Positions 1 to 9,900 of a DNA stretch of 64,000 nt are shown piece after piece (position 1 is the stretch's first letter; each line of letters starts with the position of its first letter). The stretch lies in the NCBI RefSeq assembly GCF_001696715.1, contig NZ_MBFM01000002.1:357311-421310 (forward strand), read 5' to 3'. Origin of the DNA: Thauera phenolivorans. GTDB taxonomy: Bacteria; Pseudomonadota; Gammaproteobacteria; Burkholderiales; Rhodocyclaceae. Position numbers and translations under genes: made by a program. The notes under the pieces are model-generated. The model saw only the letters and a program-made list of their open reading frames with translations, ran no database searches and was not told the DNA's origin.

Positions 1-2
1 AG

Positions 3-143
3 AACTGCCGCTACGAGATCGACGCCGCCCACCGTCTGATGCGGCGCGAGAACATCCGCTGGCTCGACTCCACCACCAAGTCGATCGAGGAAATCTCCGC
101 CACCATCCTGCAGACCGTGCGGGTGCACCGCCCCGGATTCTGA
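3..143 (+). CDS. ppsR: Phosphoenolpyruvate synthase regulatory protein, C-terminal fragment
   Basis: Only the last 46 codons are inside the window; the gene begins upstream of base 1. The reading frame ends in [13 protein letters not shown], then [17 protein letters not shown], and the stop TGA at 141-143. This resembles the conserved C-terminus of the PSRP/DUF299 family, bifunctional kinase/pyrophosphorylases that switch PEP synthase off and on by ADP-dependent phosphorylation. The P-loop region that would confirm it lies outside, so the call rests on the C-terminal signature alone. Confidence 0.8.
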   Translation, partial: NCRYEIDAAHRLMRRENIRWLDSTTKSIEEISATILQTVRVHRPGF

Positions 144-235
144 CGCGGGAGTCCCGGCCGGCTTGGGCTAGAATGTGCGGTCCTCGGCGGCGCGCTCATT
201 CCGCCGCCGAAGCTGGAATCACCCAAGGACTCAAC

Positions 236-1405
236 ATGAAAAGAACGCGCCTGAAGCGCCGTGGCGGCCTCGCCCGCAACGCCGAACACCTCGCCTGGCT
301 CGCCACCGGCCTCGCCGCCTCCGGCAGCCGCATCGAGGACCGCTACTGGGACCTGCGCCTCGCCGCGGCGATCGACCTGGCCCTCGAGGAACACGACGAA
401 GAAGGCATCAACGCCGCGCTCGACCACCTCTTCAGCGTCGATGCCCGCGCCTACGACGAACTGGCCGACGCGGTCGAGTCGCGCGCCGAGTCGGCCGCCG
501 GCGCCTCGCAGGAATTCGACACCCTCCTGCTCGCCGCGCCGGTGCTCGCCTGGTCGCGCTACCGCATCCCCGCCAACGCCATCCCCGCCGCGGTGCTCGC
601 CAACCTGCGGGTGCATCTGCAGGCCCACGTGCTCGCCAGCGGCGCCCGCCTCGCGATCGCCGACTTCCTCTTCAGCCCCGACCAGCTGCCGCAGGGCTAC
701 TGCGACACCGCCGACTTCGCCCGTGCCCTGGTCGGCGCCGCGATCGGGCAGAAGAACCTGCCGATCGAGACCGAAGGCCTGCCCGAGACCACCCAGTTCC
801 TCTCCGACACCCGCTACCTGCTCGCCGCGGTCGCGGTGCCGCGCGGCGAAGCGATCTTCCGCTGGCAGGAGAAGGACGGCAGCCGCGACGACGCGCTCGC
901 CCAGTGGCGCCAGCAGGGCGGCGCCTGCCTCGCCCCGCTGCTGCCCGGCTGCGCCACCGACCTCGTGCTGCCCGAGGCCTATTTTTCCGCCAGCCGCGCC
1001 GCGGAAAAGGCCAGCCGCCCCTACTCGGTGCGCGCCTCGGTCGCCTTCCTGGGCACCGCGCTCGAGACCCCGGCAGCCAACCTGCGCGCCACCATCGCTC
1101 CCTTCTGGGACCGCGACCTCGAGGAATACCGCATCGGCCTGAGCGTGCGCGGCAGCGAGCAGGTGGTGCACGGCATCGTCTGGCCGCTGCTCGGCGACGA
1201 GACGGACAACAGCGACTGCGTCACCGAGATCGAGACCGTGCTCCGCCAGTCGGGCGTCACCGACATCGTGAACCTCAGCCATCGTTTCCCGCTCGAATAC
1301 TGCGAGGACTGCGGCGTGCCGCTCTACCCCTCTCCCGAAGGCGAAGTGGTGCATGCCGAGATGCCAGAGGAGCAGGCCGAGCAGATGCCGCGCCACCTGC
1401 ACTGA
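236..1405 (+). CDS. DUF2863 family protein
   Basis: A 389-residue soluble protein of unknown function, recognised as the DUF2863 family that I know from betaproteobacteria. The start at 236 is chosen because the protein then opens with the basic stretch [11 protein letters not shown]; an in-frame start at 173 would add 21 unlikely residues. There is no signal peptide or membrane segment. Near the C-terminus the motif [10 protein letters not shown] looks like half of a zinc ribbon, but no second CxxC pair is visible. The gene sits 19 bp upstream of msrB on the same strand, so the two may be co-transcribed. No biochemical role can be assigned. Confidence 0.75.
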   Translation: MKRTRLKRRGGLARNAEHLAWLATGLAASGSRIEDRYWDLRLAAAIDLALEEHDEEGINAALDHLFSVDARAYDELADAVESRAESAAGASQEFDTLLLAAPVLAWSRYRIPANAIPAAVLANLRVHLQAHVLASGARLAIADFLFSPDQLPQGYCDTADFARALVGAAIGQKNLPIETEGLPETTQFLSDTRYLLAAVAVPRGEAIFRWQEKDGSRDDALAQWRQQGGACLAPLLPGCATDLVLPEAYFSASRAAEKASRPYSVRASVAFLGTALETPAANLRATIAPFWDRDLEEYRIGLSVRGSEQVVHGIVWPLLGDETDNSDCVTEIETVLRQSGVTDIVNLSHRFPLEYCEDCGVPLYPSPEGEVVHAEMPEEQAEQMPRHLH

Positions 1406-1424
1406 CCCCACGGAGGCCCCGCCC

Positions 1425-1838
1425 ATGAGCCGCAAGATCGACAAGCCCGACGCCGAGTGGCGCAGCCAGCTCACGCCGCAGCAGTACCACGTGACCCGCG
1501 AGAAAGGCACCGAACGCGCATTCACCGGCGAGTACTGGGATGCATGGGACCAGGGCAGCTACCACTGCGTGTGCTGCGGCGCGCCGCTGTTCCGCTCCGA
1601 GCACAAGTTCGACGCCGGCTGCGGCTGGCCCAGCTTCTGGACCGCCGCCGAACCGGACAATGTCGACACCGCGGTCGACCGCAGCCACTTCATGACCCGC
1701 ACCGAAGTGCTGTGCCACGACTGCGGCGCCCACCTCGGCCACGTCTTCGAGGACGGCCCCCAGCCCACCGGCCTGCGCTACTGCATCAACTCCGCGTCCA
1801 TCAAGCTCGAACCCGACGCCGAGCCGGACAAGGGCTGA
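1425..1838 (+). CDS. msrB: Peptide-methionine (R)-S-oxide reductase MsrB
   Basis: This 137-residue protein reduces the R-epimer of methionine sulfoxide in oxidised proteins, using thioredoxin as electron donor. All family signatures are present: zinc-binding pairs C48/C51 (CVCC) and C97/C100 (CHDC), the GCGWPSF loop at 65-71, HVFEDGP at 106-112, and RYCIN with the catalytic cysteine C120. Its length is typical of a stand-alone cytosolic MsrB, and no signal peptide is seen. ATG 1425 is preceded by CGGAGG at a suitable distance. The gene converges on the dehydrogenase gene at 2069, with a REP cluster between them. Confidence 0.96.
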   Translation: MSRKIDKPDAEWRSQLTPQQYHVTREKGTERAFTGEYWDAWDQGSYHCVCCGAPLFRSEHKFDAGCGWPSFWTAAEPDNVDTAVDRSHFMTRTEVLCHDCGAHLGHVFEDGPQPTGLRYCINSASIKLEPDAEPDKG

Positions 1839-1857
1839 GCCCTCCGCGAGCCCCGCT

Positions 1858-2043
1858 ATCGCGCAGAGGGCTGCGCTCCTACCGCGCCCCCCGTGTAGGC
1901 GCCCTGCCCCCCGTGTAGGAGCCCTGCGCCCAGGGCGATAGCGGCCGCCATCACCAGCACAACCACAGCAATCGCGCAGAGGGCTGCGCTCCTACCGCGC
2001 CTGCGGCGCCCTCCCGTGTAGGAGCCCTGCGCCAGGGCGATAA
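1858..2043. repeat. Cluster of GTAG-headed REP stem-loops (alternating orientation)
   Basis: Four short elements lie between two convergent genes: 1858-1882 (minus), 1915-1944 (plus), 1971-1995 (minus) and 2018-2043 (plus). A truncated fifth begins at 1895. Each reads GTAG-GA, then a 6-bp stem with a 3-4 nt loop, then GAT. The minus-oriented copies have stem GCGCAG/CTGCGC with loop CCCT; the plus-oriented copies have stem GCCCTG/CAGGGC. The alternating orientation resembles bacterial interspersed mosaic elements. The rest of the 230-bp gap holds no gene. Confidence 0.85.
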
Positions 2044-2068
2044 CAACCGCCCCGCCCGCGAGCGCCGC

Positions 2069-3028
2069 TCAGCTCACCACGTTGCGCGGGCGGCCCGCGA
2101 TGAAGGCCTCCAGGTTGGCGATCAGCTCGGTCACCAGCTTGGTCTGCGCCTCGCGGCTCGCCCAGGCGACGTGCGGCGTCACCAGCAGGCGCGGGTTGTC
2201 GCGCAGATCGTCGGCGAGCAGTGGCGAACTCCCCGGGCGCGGCGGCTCCTCCGCCAGCACGTCCAGGCCCGCCCCGCCGATCCGTCCCTCCCGCAGCGCC
2301 GCCGCCAGCGCCGACTCATCCACCAGCGGCCCGCGCGCGGTGTTGATCAGCAGCGCGCCCGGCTTCATCCGCGCCAGCTCGGCCGCGCCGATCAGATGAT
2401 GCGTCTGCGGCGTCAGCGGCAGGTGCAGGCTCAGCACGTCGGCGGTCTCGAGCACCTCGTCGAAGGCCACATGACCCGGCCGCACCGCCGCCGCACCGCG
2501 CCGCTCGGCTTGCAGCACCTGCATGCCGAAGCCGGCGCCGATGCGCGCCACCGCGCTGCCGATCGCCCCGCTCCCCGCCACGCCGAGCCGGCTGCCGGCG
2601 AGGTCGGCGATCGGGTGATCGACGAAGCAGAAGTTCGGCGCCCGCTCCCAGCGCCCCGCGCGCACCTCCGCCACGTATTGCAGCAGCTTGCGCCGCAGCG
2701 CCAGAACCAGCGCGAACACATGCTCGGCCACCGACTGCGGCCCGTACGACGGCACGTTGCACACCGTCACCCCGCGCCGGCGGCAGGCCTCGAGGTCGAC
2801 ATTGTTGGTGCCGGTGGCCGGAATCGCGATCAGCCGCAGCGCGGGCGCCCCCGCCAGCACTGCTTCGTCGATCCGCACCTTGTTGCTCACCACGATGCTC
2901 GCCTCCGCCACCCGCGCCGCCAGCTGCTCGCGCGCGGTGTGCGCATGGTCCACCCACTCGTGCGCGAAGCGCGGCCGCGGCACGGGCACCGACAAGGTGT
3001 CGCGGTCGAGCACGACGATTCGTTCCAT
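2069..3028 (-). CDS. D-2-hydroxyacid dehydrogenase (glycerate dehydrogenase/hydroxypyruvate reductase type)
   Basis: A 319-residue NAD(P)-dependent oxidoreductase of the D-isomer 2-hydroxyacid dehydrogenase family. It shows the Rossmann motif GSGAIG near residues 152-157 and the catalytic triad R232 (INTARGPLVDE), E261 (AEEPP) and H286 (TPHVAWAS). Start ATG 3028 is chosen because GGGGAGAGGG lies just upstream and the protein then begins at the substrate domain; a longer frame would add 39 arginine-rich residues. Overall layout resembles HprA-type enzymes that reduce hydroxypyruvate or glyoxylate, but the substrate cannot be read from the sequence. It lies downstream of the thiolase gene, beyond that gene's terminator. 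Confidence 0.9.
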   Translation of the reverse strand: MERIVVLDRDTLSVPVPRPRFAHEWVDHAHTAREQLAARVAEASIVVSNKVRIDEAVLAGAPALRLIAIPATGTNNVDLEACRRRGVTVCNVPSYGPQSVAEHVFALVLALRRKLLQYVAEVRAGRWERAPNFCFVDHPIADLAGSRLGVAGSGAIGSAVARIGAGFGMQVLQAERRGAAAVRPGHVAFDEVLETADVLSLHLPLTPQTHHLIGAAELARMKPGALLINTARGPLVDESALAAALREGRIGGAGLDVLAEEPPRPGSSPLLADDLRDNPRLLVTPHVAWASREAQTKLVTELIANLEAFIAGRPRNVVS

Positions 3029-3044
3029 ATCCCTCTCCCCCATT

Positions 3045-3072
3045 GAAAAAGGCCCGCCGAAGCGGGCCTTTC
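3045..3072 (-). terminator. Rho-independent terminator of the thiolase gene
   Basis: On the minus strand AAAGGCCCGC and GCGGGCCTTT form a perfect 10-bp stem with loop TTCG, followed by a T run. It lies 25 bp past the thiolase stop codon and just upstream of the dehydrogenase start. Confidence 0.85.
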
Positions 3073-3096
3073 GCCTTGCAGGCTGGCGGGTGACGC

Positions 3097-4278
3097 TTAC
3101 ACGCGTTCCCAGATGGTGGTGATGCCCTGGCCGCCGCCGATGCACATGGTGGCCAGACCGTAGCGGCCATTCACGCGGATCAGCTCATGCAGCAGCTTGG
3201 TGATGATCACCGAGCCGGTGGCGCCCACGGGGTGGCCGAGGGCGATCGCGCCACCGTTCGGGTTCACCTTGGCCGTGTCGAGGCCGAGGGCGCGGTTCAC
3301 CGTGATCGACTGCGCCGCGAACGCTTCGTTCGACTCGATGACGTCCATCTGGTCGAGCGACAGGCCGGTGCGCTGCAGCGCAATCTTGGTGGCCGGGATC
3401 GGGCCTTCGCCCATCACGTCGTTGGGCACGCCGGCGATCGCGTAGCCGACCAGGCGGGCGATCGGCTTGTGACCGGCGGAAGCGGCCTTGGCGGCATCGG
3501 CCAGCACCAGGAAGGCGGCGGCGTCGTTGATGCCCGAGGCGTTGCCGGCGGTGACCGAGCCGTCCTTCTTGAACGCCGGCTTCATCTTCGCCAGCGCTTC
3601 CATGGTGGTCGCGCGCGGATGCTCGTCGGTGTCGAACACCACCGTGCCCTTGCGGGTCTCGAAGGTGATCGGGACGATCTGGTCCTTGAAGCGGCCCTCG
3701 GCGATCGCCTTGGCGGCGCGGTTCTGCGACTCGAGCGCAAAGGCGTCCTGCTCTTCGCGCGAGATGCCGTGCTTGGTGCACAGGTTCTCGGCGGTCACGC
3801 CCATGTGCCCGACGCCGAACGGGTCGGTGAGCACGCCCACCATCGCGTCGAAGGCCTGGGTGTCGCCCATGCGCGCGCCGTTGCGCAGCGCCGGCAGCAG
3901 GTAGGCGCCGCGCGACATCACTTCGACGCCGCCGCCGATTGCATAGTCGGCGTCGCCGAGCATGATCGCCTGGGCCGAGTTGACGATCGCCTGCTGAGCC
4001 GAACCGCACAGGCGGTTAACCGCGTAGGCCACCGAATCCATGCTCATGCCACCGCCGATGGTCGCCAGGCGGGCAACGTAGGCATAGCGCACATCGGTCG
4101 GAATGCAGTTGCCGACGGCGGCGAACGAAACCGCCTTCGGATCCACGCCGGCGCGGGCGATGGCTTCCTTGACGACCACCGCACCCAGGTCGCCCGGCGT
4201 CATGTCCTTCAGCGAACCACCGAAACCGCCGACCGCGGACCGCACTGCGCTCAGGACGACCACTTCACGATTTGCCAT
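3097..4278 (-). CDS. bktB: Acetyl-CoA acetyltransferase / beta-ketothiolase (BktB-like)
   Basis: A 393-residue thiolase that condenses or cleaves acyl-CoA and acetyl-CoA in polyhydroxyalkanoate or fatty-acid metabolism. Catalytic residues are visible: nucleophile C91 (NRLCGSAQQ), H349 (ALGHPVGATG) and C379 (CIGGGQG). The N-terminal REVVV...SAVRSAVGGFGGSLKD and the C-terminal MCIGGGQG resemble BktB of Cupriavidus more than PhaA as I recall them, so the symbol is a best guess. The start is preceded by AAGGGGAACAAGGT. It is read after the CobD-like gene (36-bp gap) and ends in a strong terminator. Confidence 0.85.
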   Translation of the reverse strand: MANREVVVLSAVRSAVGGFGGSLKDMTPGDLGAVVVKEAIARAGVDPKAVSFAAVGNCIPTDVRYAYVARLATIGGGMSMDSVAYAVNRLCGSAQQAIVNSAQAIMLGDADYAIGGGVEVMSRGAYLLPALRNGARMGDTQAFDAMVGVLTDPFGVGHMGVTAENLCTKHGISREEQDAFALESQNRAAKAIAEGRFKDQIVPITFETRKGTVVFDTDEHPRATTMEALAKMKPAFKKDGSVTAGNASGINDAAAFLVLADAAKAASAGHKPIARLVGYAIAGVPNDVMGEGPIPATKIALQRTGLSLDQMDVIESNEAFAAQSITVNRALGLDTAKVNPNGGAIALGHPVGATGSVIITKLLHELIRVNGRYGLATMCIGGGQGITTIWERV

Positions 4279-4314
4279 ACCTTGTTCCCCTTCTTCTCTA
4301 TGAAAAATACCGCC

Positions 4315-5241
4315 TCAGCCCCCCGCCACACCCGCAAGGGTAAGCAGGATGAGCACCAGCAGGCACACTACCAGCGCGCGCCAGATCAGTCTGACGACCC
4401 CACGCATGTGGTCCGCGCTCGTCTCCTCGCCCAGGCCCATCTCGGGCCTTTCGACGATCTCTCCCGACTGGTGGATCGGCATCCCGAGCTTCAAGCCCAT
4501 CGCGCCGCCACCGGCCGCAATCAGTATAGCGGACGACTTGTCCGGCCAATTCATCGATTGCGTGCGCCAGCAGTACAGGGCGTCCTCGAAATCCCCCACT
4601 ACCGACAGCGACGCCGCGGTGAGCCGCACCGGCAGCCAGTCGATCAGCTCGAACGCGCGCCGCGCGAACGACGCGCGCTCGCCGAAGCCGGCATCGGCCT
4701 GCCGCGCCCACGCTTCCCGCAGGAAGCGCGCCACCCGGTAGAGCACCGCGCCGCTCGGCCCCGGCAGCACCACGAACCAGAAAATTACCGCAAACACGTT
4801 GCGATGCGACGACACCAGCGCCTGCTCGATGGCCAGCCGCGCCACCTCGCTCTCGTCGGCGGCGCTGCTGTCCGCTCCGCGCCATTCGCCGAGCAGCGTG
4901 CGCGCACGCTCGAGCTCGCCCATGCGCAGCGCCAGATCGATGTCGGCAAAGCGCTGATGGTCGCCGGAAAATCCGGTCGCCCAATACAGCACCGCCACGT
5001 TGAAGGCAAAGGCGATCGTGGGGTGGACATCCCACAGGAAGGCGTGCGCGAGTGCCGCGCCCACGGTCGTCGCCAGCACGATGAGCCACCACGGCAACCG
5101 GCCGCGCTGCGCCGCACGATTTCCGGCTCTTTCGAGCACCCAGGACGACAACCGACCGAGCGGCGAATACACCAGCGCCTGCGCCTGCAAGGGGCGCAAC
5201 TGCTCAATCACCAGCGCGATGAAGACCGCCAGAATGGCCAT
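4315..5241 (-). CDS. CobD/CbiB-family (AmpE-like) integral membrane protein
   Basis: A 308-residue protein with hydrophobic segments near the N-terminus (MAILAVFIALVIEQLRP), around residues 50-85, in the middle (VFAVIFWFVVLPG) and at the extreme C-terminus. The pattern fits the CobD/CbiB and AmpE family; betaproteobacterial members are usually annotated CobD/CbiB family protein. No other corrin genes are adjacent, so a role in adenosylcobalamin synthesis is not supported by context, and a membrane regulatory role like AmpE is equally possible. Start 5241 is chosen over a GTG at 5292 because it begins directly with the membrane segment. Confidence 0.7.
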   Translation of the reverse strand: MAILAVFIALVIEQLRPLQAQALVYSPLGRLSSWVLERAGNRAAQRGRLPWWLIVLATTVGAALAHAFLWDVHPTIAFAFNVAVLYWATGFSGDHQRFADIDLALRMGELERARTLLGEWRGADSSAADESEVARLAIEQALVSSHRNVFAVIFWFVVLPGPSGAVLYRVARFLREAWARQADAGFGERASFARRAFELIDWLPVRLTAASLSVVGDFEDALYCWRTQSMNWPDKSSAILIAAGGGAMGLKLGMPIHQSGEIVERPEMGLGEETSADHMRGVVRLIWRALVVCLLVLILLTLAGVAGG

Positions 5242-5334
5242 GCGGAAAGGATGGGCGGCATCGCCGCCGCGCTGCACAAAGAATGCGCCCACGATACCAC
5301 ACGCGGCCCCCTTCAGCGCGCCCGGAATGCGGGT

Positions 5335-5946
5335 TTACCCGTGACTCAGCACCTTGTAGAGCGACATGATCATCCCGGCGGTGGCCCCCCAGATGTAGTA
5401 GTCACCGTAGGGCATGGCATGGAAGTGACGCAGCCGGCCCTCATGCATCATGCTATGGCGCTGGTGGTTGGCCGGATCGAGAAAGTGCGACAGCGGCACC
5501 TCGAAGGCCTCCGCCACCTCGAAGGCGTCGAGCCGCAGCCGGAACGGCGGATGCACCAGCCCCACCACCGGCGTCACCCGGAAGCCGGTGCCGGTCAGGT
5601 AATCGGGCAGCGCGCCGAGCAGCTCGATATGGCTGCGCCCGAGGCCGATCTCCTCCTCGGTCTCGCGCAGCGCGGTGCCCACCGGCGACTCGTCGCGCTC
5701 CTCCACCCGCCCGCCGGGAAAGCTGATCTCGCTCGGGTGGTGATGCAGGTGGTCGGTGCGCTTGGTGAGCAGCAGCGACAGCGAGGACTCGCGCTCCACC
5801 ACCGGCACCAGCACCGCGGCCGGGCGGGCGGCGGCGGGGTTCATCGCCGTCTCGGACGGCATGCCGCCGCCGCGACCGCGGGCGAAGGCGGTGCGGAACC
5901 AGGTGGCGTCCGCGGCGGGGTTCGCCAGGCCTTCCTTGCCAGTCAA
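5335..5946 (-). CDS. CoA pyrophosphatase-type Nudix hydrolase
   Basis: A 203-residue Nudix enzyme expected to hydrolyse CoA or acyl-CoA to 3',5'-ADP and phosphopantetheine. The Nudix core RETEEEIGL is at about residues 94-102. It is preceded by LLTKRTDHLHHHPSEISFPGG at about 59-79, the arrangement typical of the NudL/UPF0035 group. No ATG fits; a TTG at 5946 has AGGGAGA six bases upstream and gives an N-terminus of normal length, so I infer a TTG start. The nearest in-frame ATG would truncate the protein by about 28 residues. It is the first gene of a minus-strand run that continues into the CobD-like gene. Confidence 0.85.
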   Translation of the reverse strand: MTGKEGLANPAADATWFRTAFARGRGGGMPSETAMNPAAARPAAVLVPVVERESSLSLLLTKRTDHLHHHPSEISFPGGRVEERDESPVGTALRETEEEIGLGRSHIELLGALPDYLTGTGFRVTPVVGLVHPPFRLRLDAFEVAEAFEVPLSHFLDPANHQRHSMMHEGRLRHFHAMPYGDYYIWGATAGMIMSLYKVLSHG

Positions 5947-6166
5947 TTGTTGTCTCCCTGAATCCGCGCCGCCGCTCGGGCGCGCAACCACCCTTGTGAC
6001 CCGCAACGCCCTGTGAACGTTCGATGCGCGGGCCAACCGGCGACGACCGCGTCCCGGTCGGATGAGATGACAAACACATTCGGCGCCGATGCGGCCCACT
6101 CCTCGCCCAAAGCGGCTGTGCCTCCCGCGCGGGGTGTGCGCAACATACCCCCGGACGACGCCTTCG

Positions 6167-6490
6167 CTACCTCGGCGTGCGTTCGAGCAAGGTGTTGGCA
6201 GCAGGGTCCCGGAACCGTTCCTCACCGAGAATGATGCATTGATTCACCACGACCATCGGCTGCCGAGCCGATTGGCGCCCGCGCGGTGCGCGCTCGCGCG
6301 CCGTCTCGAGGGCCTGCTCACGTTGATCTGCCTGGACAAAAACCAATTGCAGTTCGCCGTCGGGCGAGTGGCCTGCGCACGCAAAATCGGCCGCATTTGC
6401 CTGCGCTCCGCTCCCAAGTAGCAGGATCGCCGAAAGAAGGCGGGTCAATTTCAGCCTTCTCGATCGTCGCGCGGAAACACTGTTCATCAT
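6167..6490 (-). CDS. Small secreted protein of unknown function, downstream of pilE
   Basis: About 107 residues. The N-terminus has a basic region followed by LLSAILLLGSGAQANA, a clear Sec signal peptide with predicted cleavage before ADFACAGH. The mature part has two cysteines (DFACAGH and VVNQCIILG) that could form a disulfide; no family was recognised. Two adjacent ATG codons (6490 and 6487) follow an AGGA ribosome site; 6487 has the better spacing. It is 20 bp downstream of pilE on the same strand, which suggests co-expression with the pilus cluster. The 220 bp between it and the Nudix gene hold nothing I can identify. Confidence 0.6.
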   Translation of the reverse strand: MMNSVSARRSRRLKLTRLLSAILLLGSGAQANAADFACAGHSPDGELQLVFVQADQREQALETARERAPRGRQSARQPMVVVNQCIILGEERFRDPAANTLLERTPR

Positions 6491-6510
6491 GGATTCCTCG
6501 TCAAGCACGT

Positions 6511-6975
6511 TTACCAGCAATCGTTTCCGAGACTTCCGGTCGCGGTACGCTGGCCGGCGGAGGTCACCGAAAAGGCGGTGCATTGCGAGTCGTTCGCCTG
6601 CGAACGCCCTGCAACCGGCGTTGCTGTCAGCGTGAAACACCTCGCAATATTCCCGCAGCCGCCGGCCGCCGCGGCCACCTCATAGAAACCCTCCTCCGAG
6701 ACAGCCGGATTCGCGGCGTAACCGAGCGCGCTCATATCTGTCGTATAGGTGCGCCGGTCGAGCATGAACTGCTCCTGGCGTGCGGCTGCCGCAAGGAGCA
6801 GGTTCTTTGCATCGATCCGCCGCGTGCGCTGTACATACTGGCTGTAATTCGGCAGCGCGATCGCGGCGAGGATGCCGACGATGACCACGACCATCATCAC
6901 CTCCAGCAGGGTAAAGCCACCGCATGTCCGGCACGGCAGCCGGCTGCCCAACAAGATACCGTCACGGTGTTGCAT
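6511..6975 (-). CDS. pilE: Type IV pilin PilE-like protein
   Basis: A 154-residue prepilin. A 20-residue basic leader ends in GG, followed by FTLLEVMMVVVIVGILAAIALPNY, the canonical PilD processing site with Glu at mature position 5 and the hydrophobic helix. The C-terminal half carries cysteines (GGCGNIARCF, SQCTAF, NDCW) able to close a D-region loop. Placed last among the pilin genes after pilY1, it matches the PilE minor pilin of Pseudomonas-type clusters rather than the major pilin. It would join the priming complex at the pilus tip. It starts 20 bp after the pilY1 stop. Confidence 0.9.
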   Translation of the reverse strand: MQHRDGILLGSRLPCRTCGGFTLLEVMMVVVIVGILAAIALPNYSQYVQRTRRIDAKNLLLAAAARQEQFMLDRRTYTTDMSALGYAANPAVSEEGFYEVAAAAGGCGNIARCFTLTATPVAGRSQANDSQCTAFSVTSAGQRTATGSLGNDCW

Positions 6976-6995
6976 TACTCCGCCTCCCAGTCGGC

Positions 6996-9900
6996 TCAGT
7001 CATGCCAGTAGGTACGGACCGGTACCGGCGGAATGCAGGTAAGCCCCTGGCAGTCCGGCGGGGTGGGCCCGGGATTACAGGCCGCACCGACGCAACCGCC
7101 GAGCCCGCTTCCGCCGCCGCCGCTACCCGGAGGCAAGATCAGCCTGACCGTGCCGTCGCCTGACACATGGATGCCCGGGACATCCGCAATCGAGGAGCCG
7201 ATCGTCAGGAACCGGTCGGACTTATCGAACACATTGTTGTTGGTGAAGTCGATCGTCGCCGTTGCGTTCTGCAGCTTCACCACGTAGAGCCGCGCAATAC
7301 CCGGCGTCGGCATGCAGAGGTTGACCGTACCGGAACTCGTGTCGGGCGAAAAAGTGTTGAACACCACCCGACCACCCAGCGTCACCGATTCGGAAAGCGC
7401 CTTTTCGCCATCACCGTTGCTCAGATCGATGTACCAGCCACTGGCTTCGCGCAAGTCTTCAGCCCCGTCCTTCTGCTGAGCCTCCGTTCCTTCCTGCAGG
7501 ACGTTGTCGGTGGCGTCGAACAGATCGGCATTCTCGATCGGCAGGCTGCAGCGCGGGTCGGTGCTGGCGTCGCTGCAATCCGCATCCGTGGTGTAGGGCA
7601 CCGTACGGAGGTCCTTCAGCATGTAGAAGCGGTCGTCGTTGTCAGTCGCGTTCGGATTCGTGCGATCCCCGCTTCCGATCAGCACGGCGTCGAAGACCTG
7701 GGAACCATCCCTCGTCGACACCGAATCGACCTTGTTGAAGAAACGCCGATCGCCCGCGTGCCCGTCCCCTGCCAGCGCAGCGAACTTGACCACCCGCCAA
7801 CTCGACCTGGCCGCACCGGGCAGGTCGATGCGCCATACGTTTCCGCCGACATCGGCCGCGTAGATGCGATCGGTCAGGCCGTCGCCGTTACTGTCCCGCA
7901 CCGACACCGAGGCGGCAATGGAATGCACCATGCCGCTCACCTGAAGGTTGGTTTCCGAACTGCTCGCCGGCGTCGCGCGCCAGAGCAGCGCTCCGGTTGC
8001 CGCATCGACGATGAACACACCTCGGCCCTGCACATCCGCCACCTCGGCCGCCGTCGTCAGTCGATCGTCATTCGCCGGATCGTAACCGGCCCCGAAGATC
8101 AGCACCGGCTTGGGCTTGCCCTCGCCATCGGCATGACCCGGTATCGTGGTCACGACGGGCGTCGACCAGGTCTCGCCCAGCTCACTGAAGCCGTTCGTCG
8201 CCGGGGAAACCTGCCACATGAAGCGCGGGCTGTCGGGGTCGGTGACATCCAGCGCATAGTAGGTGCTGCCGCCACGACGCAAGCCGAAGAAGATATACAT
8301 CTTGTCTCCAGCGCCGCTTATCGTGCCGTCCCGGTCGTCGTCATGGCGATAGAAAGCCACTTCACCGTCCACACCGTAGACCGTGGCCCCGCCGGCGAGA
8401 TCGTTCTTCCGCTCCCGCAACATGGGGGCCAGCTCCTTGGGAAATATGGCCCAGCTCTCCGCGCCGTCGGAGTTCCGGAACATGTGCAAGAAGCCCGCAT
8501 TCGTCCCCGCCACGATTCTCAGATCCGGCTCAGCGAGCGAATAGCCAGACCGCGCACCGTAATCGAGGACGACCGGCGTGCTATGGAGAATGTCGCCGAG
8601 CATCCATTCGCGCCGGGCCGTCTTCGCCGAACTCGTCCAGCCGCGAGACCAGGCCAGCAGGTCCGCGAACTCGGCCGCGTCGGCAACCCCGAAGTGATCG
8701 TAAAGCGCCTGATCCGTGTCGAAGCCGTATGCGCTCGGTTTCAGATTAGCGACGGTGAAGTCCTGCAGCGCATTGTTGTCCCCCGTGTTGGTCTTGATGA
8801 CGCGGGTGTCCGGGTCGCGCGCCGCGAGCACGCCGCCTACCCCGCCCGCCTCGACCTCACCGCCATCGCCCGCGTCGCTGCCCCAATAGGTGGCGGCGGC
8901 GTCGAGCAAGTCTCCGGTCGCAGCATTGAGCGCGGGGTTGCCGTTGCGATCGAGCAGCACGCCGTTGGCGGGATTGATGCTCAGCTTCTTGATATTGCCC
9001 GGCCAGTTGGTGCCGTTGGCCGGTTCGAACATTGCAAAAAAGACCTCGTTGCGGGTTTCGGTCCGGGTGAAATTGTTCGTCGCCACTGCGGGCGAGGTAA
9101 AGGTAGAGCGGGTCGCGAGGATCGAGGTCAGCGCCCCCTGGAAGGCTGCCGTCAGTTGTTCGGCGTTGTCGGCGGTGTAGTACAAACCGCCGCCCTTGGT
9201 CGCCGCATCCTGCAGAAGCTGCTGCTTCGTGGCGAAGCCGATCGTGTAGAGGATGCCCTTCTGCTCGCCGTTGGCCGGGTCGCCATCGAGATCGGTGTTG
9301 TACATGTACTCGGCGAGTTCCGGTAGACAGTTCTCGATGTCGCCTGCATTGTTAGCATTCCGGTATTTCTTGCAGGTCTTGCCGGTAAGCGACTTGATTC
9401 GGTCGTTGGCATCGGTGTCGTACTGGGGCTCGCCGTCGGTCATCAGGATGATATAGGCGTACTGGCAGTCGCCCATCGGCGAAACGTATTTGCTGCCGGA
9501 CTCTGCCGCGACATCGCGCCCCGGCACATCGGACGAGTGCTTTTCGAGACCGTACAGGACGCGCCCCCCGGACAAGTAGCGGTAGGCCTCATAGACGCTC
9601 TCGCAGATCGGCGTCGACCCTTCCGCCTTGAGGCCATTGACAACGCCCACCAGGTTGGCGCGATCCGTGGCCGCCATGTTCTCGATGATGCGTTGCACGA
9701 CGCGCGCGCCGTCGTAGTCCGTCGAACCATTTCTGCTGCCGTCGTAGTTCCTGTTGAACACCGCCAGCCCGAAGTCGATGCCGGTATTGGCCGAAACGAT
9801 GCTGCCGATGACGTCCTGGGCGATCTCGAGCCGGGTGCGCGTCGCAGGAACCGGCGTGCCGTGATACCAGTTCATGTAGTTCGCGGTATAGACCCGATAG

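Noticed and set aside
3187..5961. Plus-strand open frame of 924 codons over the thiolase, CobD-like and Nudix genes
   Set aside because: It spans three real genes on the other strand and their gaps, with no recognisable domain.
7167..9326. Long plus-strand open frame (719 codons) opposite pilY1
   Set aside because: It is antisense to a clear PilY1 gene, has arginine/valine-rich composition typical of GC-rich shadow frames, and shows no family motif.
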